Numbered from the stretch's first letter, positions 1 through 10,286 are shown. The stretch: DNA of 64,000 bases from Akebia trifoliata (GCA_017979445.1 CM030719.1:23033292-23097291); one strand, 5' to 3'. The notes: generated by a model not told the origin, from the sequence alone. Made by a program: numbers and translations.

Positions 1-607
1 CTATGTACAGTGACCCAAGTTGAGGAAACCAAGAAAATGATAAAAAATGAGTCCGATATTAGTCACAATGTTTATACCAAGTACAATGTTGGTCCAAGTG
101 CACACACTCTTCATCAAACAAGGTACCACCCTGGACAGAAGCATGAGTCACCATTTTTCGATTCCACGCGCAGGTCTCACAGCATTTGTGACTCTCTCTA
201 TGTTAATAAGCCTCGTAATCTATGACCGATACTTTGTGCTAGTAACAAGACGATACACAAAAAATCCAAGAGGAATCTCTTTGTTACAAAGTATGGGAAT
301 TGGCCCAGTCATGCATGTAATTATAATGGCCGTCACCGGCTTAGCTGAGATGATGAGACTTAATGTCGCAATGGATAACAATATCATCAGTAAAAATGAC
401 ACCGTGCCTCTTACTATTTTCATAGTTCTCTCTCAATTTTTTATGGGTATGGCTGATACGTTTGTGGAATTCATGAAGATTGAATCCTTCTATGGTCAAG
501 CACCCAAGGGTATGAAAAGTCTTGGGACTTCTTATTTCTTTTTCCTTTTTTTGCTTTGGCGGGTTGTACGTACCATCTCACCCGGCATATGTACAGCAGT
601 TAAATAG
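1..607 (+). pseudogene. NPF (NRT1/PTR family) transporter, broken 3' fragment
   Basis: Proton-coupled nitrate/peptide transporters of this family are 12-helix plasma-membrane or tonoplast proteins. The frame entering the window reads TQVEETKKMIK. It then slips by one base in a run of six A's (42-47) and continues as PILVTMFIPSTM, so one extra A splits the reading frame. Further on come a hydrophobic helix, the LLQSMGIGPVMHVIIM segment, and the family hallmark IESFYGQAPKGMKSLGTSYF at about 480-540. Homology stops right after GTSYF, and the tail to the stop at 605 is unrelated, so the last helices are missing. The subfamily looks like NPF5, from memory of the motif. The 5' part lies outside the window. 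Confidence 0.75.
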
Positions 608-787
608 CCACCTTTTTTGTGGAGGGGCATATAAAGAATTGAAGTCATGACCTAGAGAGCAAACCCAGTCAGTCTTGGATATTTCCTTGGTAGTTTTCTT
701 CTAAAAACTGTTTCTGATAATGCGAAGAAGAACCCATGATCTGTACTACAACATAATGGAAGTGTGAATTATGCACACGGGGGTTAC

Positions 788-1690
788 CTTATCCATAATT
801 CTAAGTCTACCATATTTAGGCCCATAGTGACAGCCATGAACATCAAGGCCAACTTCATAAGGCTCTTCGTATGCATAGCTTCCATGCATGCTTTTATCCC
901 TGCCAGCAAAAACTCAAGTTGCATAAATACACAAAGGACAATTAACAAAGCATTTGAATCTTTAATGCCGATTAAATGGTCAATTCTTGTCATAAAAGAT
1001 TAAATACACAATTTTGAAATAAGAATAACAGATTCAATTATCCCTTATTGTTCCATCTTTTAGTTTCTCAACCGGGATTGGTTGGTGTTGCTAAAGTACT
1101 ACACATGTTTAGAAAAGCCAATGAAACAAAATATATCTGTCCACTAGAAATATCAGGATAGAAAGGTTTGATGAAAAATGCAAGCAACAATGACCAAGAT
1201 CAAGTCCATGGCATCAAAAATGCCGATCGTTGGATATATATAAAAACTATTATAACACAACAAGTGGGAGGTGCAGGCACCAGAAAAAAAAAAAGAAGAG
1301 AGCTTACAGTCAATTTTCAAAACCCATCTCCCATTCAAGATGGCCATAAGAACTTTCAATGTCCTGCTGAAAGCACCTATCTCATCAGTGGCTGCAATCA
1401 CATGGGTGATGTTTGGCCTCCATATTTTGGAGATAGTTGCACCATTTATTTTTGCAAACTTGGCCAACAAATTCTGCACACACACCACGCACAAAAAAAT
1501 CTCCATGTAAAAAAATGAACCATTTTCTATATAACTGTTTGTAGACACAAGTGGAGTTAATGAACAATAAACAGATGCAGCACTTCACGTTAAATAGAGT
1601 ATACCTTCTCTGCGGAAGAAAGAGCAGATCCACAGAGAACCCATTCATTAACTGTATTAGATGATGCTTCCCAGACCTTGTTGGATCATG
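788..1690 (-). pseudogene. BARD1: BARD1-like gene, tandem-BRCT part
   Basis: Three exons with canonical splice sites can be read on the minus strand. One ends at 1605 (NEWVLCGSALSSAEK, then GTATAC). One spans 1473-1308 (LLAKFAKINGATISK, THVIAATDE, TLKVLMAILNGRWVLKID). One spans 899-788 (WIKACMEAM, EEPYEVGLDVHG, GRLRIMDK, then GTAACC). The exons join in phase: ID plus the split W codon gives IDWIKAC. This is the first BRCT repeat and linker of plant BARD1, which binds BRCA1 in DNA repair. A one-base loss near 875 (between MEAMH and EEPYE) breaks the frame. The second BRCT repeat is not visible below 788. The 5' half of apparently the same gene lies at 4730-6229 on the same strand. Confidence 0.78.
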
Positions 1691-2008
1691 GGCTAGCTCT
1701 GGCAAAACAATAATAATACAACCAAGTATAAGGCTTCAGAAGAAATTTTCCTTCAATATAACACCACCAGAAGATTTGTAAGAAAACACATCAAAGATAC
1801 AATATATTACTGGAAAGGAAACACATCAATTGTGTACCTCTGAACAAATACACTTATTTATTTTTTCATTTCAAAGAGGGAAGGATAACTTTTGAGATGG
1901 GTCAATTCAGCTGAATCTTCGAGAAAAACTATCCAAGTTATCTTTTCTCTTCACTTACAAGTGTGATAGGAGTAACTAACATTAACACCAGGAAAAAAAA
2001 ATTGGGCC

Positions 2009-2545
2009 TGTTAAATAAGTCTATGTGTCCTTTTTAGTCTTTTCCTCTACTTAGATTATGTAATACCTTTAAAGCGTAATTAGGGCTAATTAATCAAGAC
2101 TGGTTTTCTTCTCTCAATTTTAACTTGGTATCAGAGCCTCTCTCTCTACCTCCATCGACCCTACAAATTCTATCGACTTACTCTTCCTTAAATCAACACT
2201 CTACACCTCTCGTCTTCAATACATATCACCCTTACGGGGGTTCTTTGTCGCTACACACCCTAATCACATCATGTGATAGGGAGTTGAGAACTGTTCGGGG
2301 CCTGCGATCAAGCTGTACTCACAACAATGATGTTGTTTAGGGCCTGCGACACCCAAGGTGACTGTATCTGAGCCTTGCGACACCCAAGATGGCTGATTTA
2401 CTGAAGATCAAGCCCTGCGACACCTAAGGTGGCTGTCTTTGAGCCTTGCGACACCCAAGGTGGCTGGTTATAGTGCGACCACCAGTTAAGGCAACTTACA
2501 CAATCCCACCAGCAATCCCATGGTGGCTGTCTTTGAGCCTTGCGA
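2009..2545 (+). mobile_element. Short LTR-retroelement fragment: LTR end, primer site, internal repeats
   Basis: A candidate LTR starts TGTTAAATAAG at 2009 and runs about 110 bp. Just after it, at 2126-2137, is TGGTATCAGAGC, the primer-binding site complementary to initiator tRNA-Met. The following internal DNA (2341-2545) consists of imperfect 30-40 bp repeats of the type CTTGCGACACCCAAGGTGGC. No pol gene or second LTR is seen. The internal sequence passes directly into receptor-like-protein DNA at about 2543. The element is therefore truncated or recombined at that junction. Confidence 0.6.
2341..2545 (+). repeat. Imperfect 30-40 bp tandem repeats inside the retroelement fragment
   Basis: The core GCGACACCCAAGGTGGCTG recurs at about 2346, 2377, 2416, 2446 and, partially, 2521-2543, with spacers of differing length. 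It ends exactly where LRR homology starts. Confidence 0.6.
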
Positions 2546-3090
2546 CCTCAAATCTCTTATGCTGTTGAATTTCTCTCATAATAACCTCACTGATCACATC
2601 CCATCATCGGTAGGGAATTTAGCACAACTGGAGTCATTGGATCTCTCACAAAACAAGCTCTCTGCAGAGATTCCTCAGCAACTAATTTGCCTTACATTCC
2701 TTGCAGTAATGAATCTCCAGCATAATCAACTTGTAGGGAGCATACCACAAGGTAATCAGTTTAACACATTTTCAAATACTTCGTATGAAGATAACCTGAG
2801 ATTATGTGGGTTTCCATTATCAAGGCAAGGCAAAGACATATATGTGATTTCTCCACCCACAACATAACAACAACATGAGGTTTCAATGTCCACAAGTGAC
2901 TTCGATTGGAAATCTATGATGATCGGATATGGATGTGGGATGGTAATTGGTGTTTCAATCAGATATATTACTTTCTGGAAGGAAAATGGATGACTCACAA
3001 GGACTTTTGAAAGGAAACAACGCAGTCGAGGCAAAAGGTTGAAGAGAATAAATAGACTCCAGTGAAATGGAAGATGAAGAAATGTAATAA
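2543..3090 (+). pseudogene. Receptor-like protein (RLP) 3' fragment 1
   Basis: This is the C-terminal quarter of an LRR receptor-like protein. It contains the last LRRs (LLNFSHNNLTDHIPSS, LESLDLSQNKLSAEIPQQ), the C-terminal cap (RLCGFPLSRQ) and the transmembrane and tail region. It is closely similar to 22478-23000 and 14750-15270. A TAA at 2865-2867 replaces the Tyr codon seen in its sisters, and a TGA near 2990 replaces Trp. The N-terminal three quarters are absent, and retroelement repeats occupy that position. The 3' flank to about 3530 is shared with the other RLP copies. Confidence 0.85.
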
Positions 3091-4729
3091 AAAGAACTAG
3101 CTATTGTTCAATTTAACATTGTCAGCAAGGTTTATTTCAAAATTTTCATAAGATGTTGTAGTTGGTAACATTTGTTAATAAAGCAAGTTGTCTCTTTGCT
3201 TCTAATCTAATATTACCCACAAAAAGAATGAAAAAAAAAAAAATATGATAGAAAACCATGGCATGAGCTTGACTAGAAGATCTTATTAAGAACTTTGACT
3301 CCATAAATATTGGGTGGTAAGAAACTTTTAAGATACATTGTAGTATAATCTTGTCAAGCATATCGAAAACCATAGCGTGTACTACTCACATCTCATGTTG
3401 TAGATTTCATTGATCAAGACTCATTCTTTTTAGAGTTAGTGTCTTCTAACAAAAGTTCTGTTGTTTCTTTGATTAAGGGTTTTAAGTCAATCCCATCCAG
3501 AGCAACTGAGATGCAAAGACAATTTGAGTGCTCCTTATCTCATATATCATTTTTTTTTATCGATAAGTCGGGGGAATAGAGGGCCCCTCATTTGTGTAGA
3601 GGAATATCTTTTGGTGTCTCTTGTACTAAACCATGACGGTGTTTTAAGAAATCATATAGTGGGTAGAGAGCTAAGGAGGGATTTTGAGAGAGAGAGAGAG
3701 AGATTTTACTAACTGGGTTGTTAATTTATCACCCAAAAGTTACGTGGTATTTAGAAAGAAGTCCCTACAGTAGATGGGGGTGATTTTTGGTTTGTAAGAT
3801 TATTAATGCTATGCAAAGGACCTAGAAACCAACTCATCACTTGAAGCTCAAATTTTCCAATTTCCTAAGTACTAAAGCTTAATGTCTAAACTGTACAAAA
3901 AATTAACTAGTATGAGATGCAGATCATGTTATTTTGTTAAGCAATCCATTGGATTGTGGAATGAATTTCAGAAAGTCATGTAATTAATAGAATATACTAA
4001 TTATTTCCTAATAAATCTTATAATTTTCCATCAAGATCATTACAAAACTGGGCATGATTGTCAACTACACAAGTATGAAAAATCCAGTTAGCCGTACAAA
4101 ACAGGCGCATGTTTCAAGTAGACTTTTTCTGCAAAACCCATTAATGCCAAGTTTCCAAACAGATCATAAGAAAAAATATCCAATGGGTAGTCTTATAAAA
4201 GAAAAATGCGAGAGCAAACAATGAGCATCCTTGAGCAACAAAAATTTCCAAGCATAAAAAATGTTAAACAAGAAATGTGGACAAATTACCAAAGGTAATT
4301 AAGTAAATGACAACTGTGGGGAAAAAAAGTGATGCTCATAGCTTCATATATTAACAAAGAATTGAAAGGTTAGAACATGGAGAAGCTTGTCATATGATAA
4401 ATAGGAAGCCTCAGAAACATCAGATTACAAAAGTATTGACTAAATTAAACAATGCCTTAGTGTTATTGATAGTTTAATACTCTTCAGAATGCTTTTCTTC
4501 CGTAATTTACATCTCATGTAAGTGATTGTATGGAGGTCAGAGTTTCAATGAGACCACCAAATTGGTGGTTAATAACATCCAGTATTTTAAAAAAAAAAAA
4601 AAAGGCTTATTTACCAACAAGGACAAACCATAATGAACTTAAATCTATGTGGTCAAACTGTAATGAGAAGACTTAGAAGGCATTACATCCACAAAGTTCT
4701 CACAAGAAATATACTACCTAAGAACAAGT
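3091..4729. other. Intergenic; shared RLP 3' flank then unassigned DNA
   Basis: 3091-3530 is homologous to the DNA downstream of the other RLP copies (for example 15271-15610 and 34886-35280). 3690-3770 carries a dispersed motif (AGATTTTACTAACTG ... TTTAGAAAGAAGTCC) that recurs near 11500, 16100 and 30440. The rest, which includes an A-tract near 4588, shows no gene. If BARD1 was once continuous, its zinc-finger exons should have been here, but I could not find them. Confidence 0.5.
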
Positions 4730-6229
4730 CTAAACATTAGGTGCATTGCAAACATAGAACAAATTTTCAATAGAATAAATGTCACAATTAGAAAATAAAC
4801 GAACATGTTCACCGCTACGATCATTTATGTCATCATCCGAATCCTTAGTTTCACCAAAGGATGGAGGGCTATCAAGTGATGTTTGCGTCACTTGATTCAA
4901 ATCTATTCCCTGATTTTGATCCTCATTGTGATGTTTATCTTTTGACCAAAGAATCGATGATGATGGTGGAATTTGTTCATCAACTAAACCTTCTTCTTTG
5001 CTTCCCATTTTTCCAAATTCTCTGACCTCTCCACTCTCTCTTAGCATACAAGATCTCATGGGCCTTTCAAGTTCTGATGGACGAAGAGAAACCTGAACTC
5101 GTTTATTTCCAGTTGCCCCAATCATTTCATTGATTAATTATCATCCTTATCTATCTTTTCCGAAGCCAAGCATTGGTTTGAAGCTTTTGTTTTTCTCACA
5201 TCTACAAAAATGATTACAATATGAGAGAGGAAACAAATCACCCAATGTAACTCAAATTTACAGTAATTTTAAAAGGAAAACTTCCACATAAGAGCAGAAA
5301 AAGGAGAATACCAAGAAGATCAGCTTGAGAGAGATTAGCGGAAAAAGTGGCATCCATACTTTTGTAGATGCTCACCATATTTTCCATGTGAGGGCTGATC
5401 TCAAATCTACAAAACCCAAAAGTAATGTGATCAAGTTTGAGATTAAATCTACCTTGATTGACATAAGATGATTTACAGATTGGACAATCTGATCGAAATC
5501 CTTTGAGTCCAGAATGCATGAACTGCATACAATTTCAAAGACCCAGATCAAATTAAAACACATAGAAACCTAACATCGAACTACCCAAGTTAAGATCAAA
5601 TAATTTCAAACACCCAGACCAAATTAGAGCACAAACAAACTTAAAATCAACTAACCACTAAAAAAAGCCCAAATTGAGATTGAACATTTTCATTGACCAA
5701 GGTCAAATTAAAACACAAAGAAACATAAATCAAACTAATCACCAAAATAATAAATAATAATAAAAAACCCACATTTAGAACAAGCAATTTCAATGACTTA
5801 TATCAAATTAAAACACAAAGAAGCATAACACCGACTACCCACTTAAAAGAAATAAAAATAAATAACAAACTGAGATCGGAAAATTTCAAAGACCCAGATT
5901 AAATTAAAACACAAAGAAGTATAACATGGACGAGCCACTAAAAACCCCAAATTGAGATCAAACAATTAAAAAATAAATAAATATATAATGCCTGCAGAAT
6001 ATATGATTGCATGGAAGCAACATTAGTTGATTGAGCAGGTTCAAGCTGCAACAGCAATAACAAAGATGAAACAGAGTATCAAAGAAATGAACTAAACCAT
6101 GGAAACCCTACATTCAATCAAAGAAGTTGAAAGAAACGAACCATAAGGACATTTGAGTTCCAAACCCATTTTCTGCAAATGGAGGACCCAAGGATTGATG
6201 AATCGAGTATGTTTTGCTGACTCCGCCAT
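4730..6229 (-). pseudogene. BARD1: BARD1-like gene, RING-finger 5' half (copy A)
   Basis: Plant BARD1 pairs with BRCA1 as a nuclear RING E3 ligase. Exon 1 (6229-6142) starts at ATG and gives NPWVLHLQKMGLELKCP. Exon 2 (6045-5992) gives LNLLNQLMLLPCNHIFC, with a GC rather than GT donor. Exon 3 (5522-5453) gives SDCPICKSSYVNQ. Exon 4 (5406-5312) gives PHMENMVSIYKSMDATFSANL. An acidic middle exon (about 5125-4730) contains RPSELERPM and IDLNQ. Spliced together, these restore the zinc ligand pattern CPLC ... C.H..C ... CPIC. Three single-base losses break the frame, in a C-run of exon 1, near 5490 in exon 3, and in a C-run of exon 4 near 5393. All three are in short homopolymers. The acceptor of the middle exon is uncertain. 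Confidence 0.8.
5533..5975 (-). repeat. Intronic minisatellite of BARD1 copy A, about 5 units of 80-100 bp
   Basis: The phrase CAAATTAAAACACAAAGAA, followed by CATAACATCRACTACCCAC and AAATTGAGATCAAACAATTT, recurs at about 5550, 5632, 5715, 5810 and 5905 within the intron between exons 2 and 3. The same family fills the corresponding intron of copy B (19540-20110). The array therefore predates the duplication. Confidence 0.7.
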
Positions 6230-6313
6230 GACCTCAATCACAGAAGCAAACCAAGGAGGAGGAGAAGAACCAGACCCTCTCTCTCTATCTCTCTCTTTCT
6301 ACAATTGGGTTTT

Positions 6314-6525
6314 GAGTAATGCTGGGGTGACACGTGTCATACACTGTGATTCTCACAGTTCTGACGTGGCACAGTATCCACATTACCCACTTAATGAGTC
6401 AGTTGCCACGTCAAAAGGAAAACCTAACGTCTTCTCCTCTTATCTCATTACTCCATTAATATATGTTGATATGTTTTCTTCCAAGAGACTAAGACTGAAA
6501 CTTAAAATTCAGAAAAAGCCATTAA
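6314..6525 (+). repeat. Left inverted arm of the ELF4-containing unit
   Basis: The reverse complement of this segment is found at 7945-8053 plus 8976-9112. Its inner edge lies within a few bases of the stop of the ELF4-like reading frame. A short related piece (GAGTAGTGCTGGGGTGACAC) also occurs at about 23986. Confidence 0.75.
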
Positions 6526-6530
6526 AGTTC

Positions 6531-6821
6531 TTAAAAAACCACCTCCGATGAAGATTCTATGGATTTAGTGAAAGAGCACGAAAGGTGGCTGTATAGATCA
6601 ACCACCTTCCTAATGTTGCTGTTAAGCTCTCTAATTAGACCCACATTTTGGCTGAGATTATTGGGTATCTTCAACTCATGATTCTGATTAATTTCATTGA
6701 TTAACAATCTATTTTGATCCAAGATGTTTTGGACTTGGCCAAAGTTCTTTTGGAGTGTTTGCAAGATCTTGTTGTCTACTTAAGTACTATTGTCAAGATC
6801 TGGAAATGTGTCTCCAATCAT
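6531..6821 (-). pseudogene. ELF4: EARLY FLOWERING 4-like (DUF1313) pseudogene
   Basis: ELF4 is a small nuclear alpha-helical protein of the evening complex (with ELF3 and LUX) in the plant clock. The frame from ATG at 6821-6819 reads MIGDTFPDLDNST and then hits TAA at codon 14. It then continues through the complete diagnostic helix segment: VQNILDQNRLLINEINQNHE, LKIPNNLSQNVGLIREL, NSNIRKVVDLYSHLSCSFTKS. The usual Gly/Ser/Lys-rich tail after SSE is replaced by VVF and a stop, at the edge of the inverted arm. The remaining frame (about 96 codons including the stop) is otherwise open. Without an ATG after the early stop, translation of a useful protein is doubtful. ELF4 genes lack introns, so this copy cannot be classed as retrocopy or DNA capture from structure alone. 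Confidence 0.85.
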
Positions 6822-7162
6822 ATTCAGTCAAAATTTAATAAAATTAAAGCCAACCCAGTATTAGAAAAGAAAAAAAAAATTGAAAATGAGAGAAAACATA
6901 ACAAACATACCAGGAGATGAGATTTGCTAAAAAAAATTGATTTTTAATGGATATAATCACCCTATCTTACTGTTTTATACACTTTAAGGAAAATCCACTA
7001 AAAGATCAAGACAAATGTCCCATGAAAGCCCAATCATGGCTTCTCATAGAAAGATAAGGTGGGACAAATATGGGTTTTTTTTTTTTTCTTTCAAGAAGAT
7101 CCAATTTTCCAAAACAGAAAAAAGAAAAAGAAAAAAAGAGAACTTATTTATAATCTAAAGCC

Positions 7163-7343
7163 CTGTTTGTTTTTTTTTTTTCTTTTATGAAGAATCTCAA
7201 ACAAGGGAGAGGGGGGGGGGAGGCCTGTTTTTTTTTTTTTTCTTTTATGAAGAATCTCAAAACAAGGGAGAGGGGGGGGGGGGGGGGGAGGCCTGTTTTT
7301 TTTTTTTTTCTTTTATGAAGAATCTCAAAACAAGGGAGAGGGG
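7163..7343 (+). repeat. Minisatellite with long T and G runs, 3 units of 60-66 bp
   Basis: Each unit is a T-run of 12-14, then CTTTTATGAAGAATCTCAAA, ACAAGGGAGA and a G-run. The G-runs are 10 and about 18 long in the first two units; the third stops after four G's. The reading frame that can be drawn on the minus strand here is an artefact of the repeat. Confidence 0.85.
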
Positions 7344-7439
7344 AATAGTGCAAAAGAAAAAAGAGAAAAGCAAATTAAGAGAAAACCCATTTATCTAGTA
7401 GTTTGTTTGGCGGACAAGGAATTGAATTTATGTGGAAAC

Positions 7440-7930
7440 CAGAAGTATGAATCTTAAGCAATAGTTTTTAATAACTGTGGAGGTCATTTTTGTGATTGAC
7501 CTCGAGATCTAATTTTTAACAAGATCATTTTTCAATAAATCATAGAAATCATGAAAAAATAACGAAAAAGAGAAAGAATACAAAAAGATTTTTTACGTGG
7601 TTCGGTAAACGTGCCTACATCCAGCCGTTTCACTATAGATCTCAGATTTACATAGTCTTCTCTCCCCCTCTCCATCTTTCCTCCTCATCTCCTTTTTTTA
7701 CAATGGCCTCAAGGTTCTTAAATAGAGACACCCTAATTAGAGTCTTAATCATAATTAATTACAATTAGCCACATTATTCGTTATTCAAAATAACAATTAC
7801 ATAAAAAAGGAGAAGAATCCTTTTAAATTAGGATTCTTTTTCAATAAACTAGAATATTTTTCAAATAATACCAAGTGTCTGCCTCGAGATATGTGTTTAC
7901 GGTGTAGATGAACAATTTAGATGAAAAACG
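7440..7930 (-). mobile_element. LTR-like fragment (Copia type)
   Basis: It contains TTTTTACGTGGTTCGG followed by GTGCCTACATCCA, the usual U5 motif of plant Copia LTRs, here in antisense. The same motif appears in sense at 14140-14180. T/C-rich and AT-rich DNA follows. I cannot place the ends. It lies inside the candidate Pack-MULE unit. Confidence 0.4.
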
Positions 7931-8053
7931 ATTTTATCCCTTCACACAAATGACTTTTTCTACAATTTTGTTTAAGTTTCAGTCTTAGTCTCTTAGAAGA
8001 AAACATCAACATATATTAATGGAGTAATGCTGAGAGAAGAAGAGAAGACGTTA

Positions 8054-8975
8054 GGTAGGCGTTTGGATAGGACTCCTTGGCTACTTCTGACTCTTGCGGG
8101 GAGTTAGAAGTCGTTTGGATGCGTTTGTATGAACTACTCCCTCGAAGAGTTACTCCGCGCAAGAGTAAGAAATTACTCTTTATGAAGAAGTCAAGAAAAT
8201 CTATTTCTCAAAACTCTTCTTGCGGGGAGTCAAAATCTAACGGTTCGTTTTACCAAAATACCCCTAACTTTATTAATTTTCTATGAAAATATTTATAATT
8301 CATTTGCCCTTAAATCAAACAAAAGAAACATTTATTAATATTAAATTATTTTTTTTAATTTTGAGTATAATGGATTTAAACACATTATATTAATATTTAA
8401 TATTTAAAATATTATATTATATTATATTAATATTTATAGTTAAACACATTATATTAATATTTAATATTTAAAATATTATATTAATATTTATTATATTATA
8501 TTATATTAATATTTATAGTTAAAATGTCAAAAATAATATAGTTTGAAGGCATATTATGACACTAAAAGACAGTCTGTCAATTTTTTTTTAAAATTTTGAG
8601 TATAATGGATTTAAACACATTATATTAATATTTAATATTTAAAATATTATATTATATTATAATAATATTTATTATATTATATTATATTAATATTTATAGT
8701 TAAAATGTAAAAAACAATATAATTTGAAGGCATATTATGACACTAAAAGACAGTCTGTCAATTTTTTGTTTTTAAATATTATGTCATATTATGTCAAAAA
8801 CAGTCAGTATGGTTCCCAAACAGACTTCCAGCACAAAAGTACTTCTGCCAGTACTTCATAGAGTTGATTGCCAAACGCCATTTCTGCACAGAATTACTTT
8901 TCCAGCTCCTCCATAGAGTACTTCAGCTTCTGTTCTTTGGAAGAGTAGTTCTGCTCCTGGTATCCAAACAGGCCC
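8054..8975 (+). mobile_element. Large MITE, copy 1 (922 bp)
   Basis: The ends are GGTAGGCGTTTGGATA and TATCCAAACAGGCCC, which are imperfect terminal inverted repeats. The interior is rich in TATTAATAT repeats and holds CAGTCTGTCA motifs. The uninterrupted site can be seen in the opposite arm (6412-6436: GAAAACCTAACGTC in reverse), giving a 2-bp TA duplication, or up to TAGGT if the element ends are drawn differently. A short frame encoding MATSDSCGELEV occurs in both copies but is probably only shared repeat sequence. Copy 2, inverted, is at 24429-25636. Confidence 0.8.
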
Positions 8976-9112
8976 TAGGTTTTCCTTTCTATTTTTTTTT
9001 TAATAACAAAAATGACGTGGCAGCTGACTCATTAAGTGAGTGACATGGAAAATGTGCCACGTCAGAACTGTGAGAATCACAGTGTATGGCCTGTGTCACC
9101 CCAGCATTACTC

Positions 9113-10187
9113 TTGGGGAATTTTATTATCCTTTCATTTCCAATTTCCAAAGCCAAACGTGGGAATTGAAAGAGCCGTTCTTTTCCATTGGAATTTTAAC
9201 AGTGCTAATGTCATTTATGGCAAACCGTTTTTGCCATAATAATAATCCGATCCGACCAGACGGATCAACTAGACTCTACTGTTCGATCTTGAGGACAATA
9301 TTTATCTGGAAATACTGTATTAGTTTTCGAGTTGTGTTGTATTGACTTCAAGTTGGAACCTCATATTGCACTTCTTGACATGAAAGCTAATAAGAGTCAT
9401 AGATGCGAATCTCTAGGAGTTTATATTAAGAATTCAATACTAATCTCTAAGAAATCGTTATTTGTCCAATCACATGTAGTTTGACACTCAATTACTAACA
9501 TCATTGTATCTTATAAAAATTTTAGAATAATATTGATGTGACCTCAAGATTGGACCTCACGTCACACACCTTGACATGAAAGTGCATGAGAATCATAAAT
9601 TTTCTTCTCAAGATATGAGTAAACAAATATTTATGAGTCCCATCCACTTTCACGTCAAGATATGCAATACGAGATTCTAAAAGTCACTCCAGCACGACTC
9701 AAAATTTTACCTTATCAATTTTGGTGGAGTATTTGAATTGTGCGCACGTTCTTTGCCCACGTGGTTACTAATTCATTGCTAATTTTGCTTTGGTCGTGTT
9801 AAACTGTGCACCTAAATGTATTATAGTATAAAAGGAAAATTATTAAATTAAGATAAAATATTTTTATATTTAAAAAAAAAAATTTTAATTTTTCAAAAAT
9901 TATAAAAAACGAATTAAGTTGATAGACAGTCTAACGTTTTAGTAACTCACTGACTGTCCAATGTTTTAATGTCGTAAAATACATTACTTTACCAAAAATG
10001 CCCTTTCATTTATTAAAATGTTGGACTCCAAGGTTTTAATAACTTGGTTTAACACGCCAACAATTTATTCTCCTTTTAAAATTGCTAGACAAGTCAGTGA
10101 GTTGCCAAAATGTTGGACTGTCTAGCAACTTAATTCATTTTTGTAATTTTTGCAAAACTAGATATTTTTGCAAGTAATAAAATAAGT
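9113..10187. other. Intergenic with a degenerate hairpin element
   Basis: 9532-9695 is an imperfect foldback (GATGTGACCTCAAGATTGGA ... CTTGACATGAAAGTG versus CTTTCACGTCAAGATATG ... AGTCACTCCAGCAC), related to the hairpin at 11586-11762. No gene is seen. Confidence 0.45.
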
Positions 10188-10286
10188 GAGTTGCTATTTC
10201 CACACCAATTTTTACTAACATCACACCAAGTATGTGCAATTATTTGGTGATTTATATAAGAATTGGTGTGGCATTAGTAGCTCTCT
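10188..10286. mobile_element. Small foldback MITE (99 bp)
   Basis: The left end GAGTTGCTATTTCCACACCA pairs with the right end TGGTGTGGCATTAGTAGCTC. A relative with the same ends is at 38871-38970. Confidence 0.6.

Larger units (their letters stand above)
6314..9112. mobile_element. Candidate Pack-MULE-like unit with about 215-bp inverted ends
   Basis: 6314-6525 is repeated in reverse complement at about 7945-9112, beginning at both outer ends with GAGTAATGCTGGGGTGACAC. The match runs through TGTGATTCTCACAGTTCTGA, CTTAATGAGTCAG, TTAATATATGTTGAT and GAGACTAAGACTGAAACTTA. The right arm is split by a 922-bp MITE (8054-8975). Between the arms lie an ELF4-like pseudogene, a homopolymer minisatellite and LTR-like DNA. 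The unit begins 85 bp upstream of the BARD1 start codon, a typical MULE target zone. Candidate 9-bp flanks TTGGGTTTT and TTGGGGAAT match only 6 of 9, so target-site evidence is weak. A plain inverted duplication is the alternative. Confidence 0.5.

Noticed and set aside
2125..2340. 71-codon frame after the tRNA-Met primer site
   Set aside because: It overlaps the primer-binding site and leader of the retroelement and resembles no gag protein.
6153..6551. 132-codon plus-strand frame over the BARD1 start
   Set aside because: It covers the antisense of BARD1 exon 1 and an inverted repeat arm; no family similarity.
7144..7353. Pro/Leu/Lys-rich frame on the minus strand
   Set aside because: Produced entirely by the T-run/G-run minisatellite.
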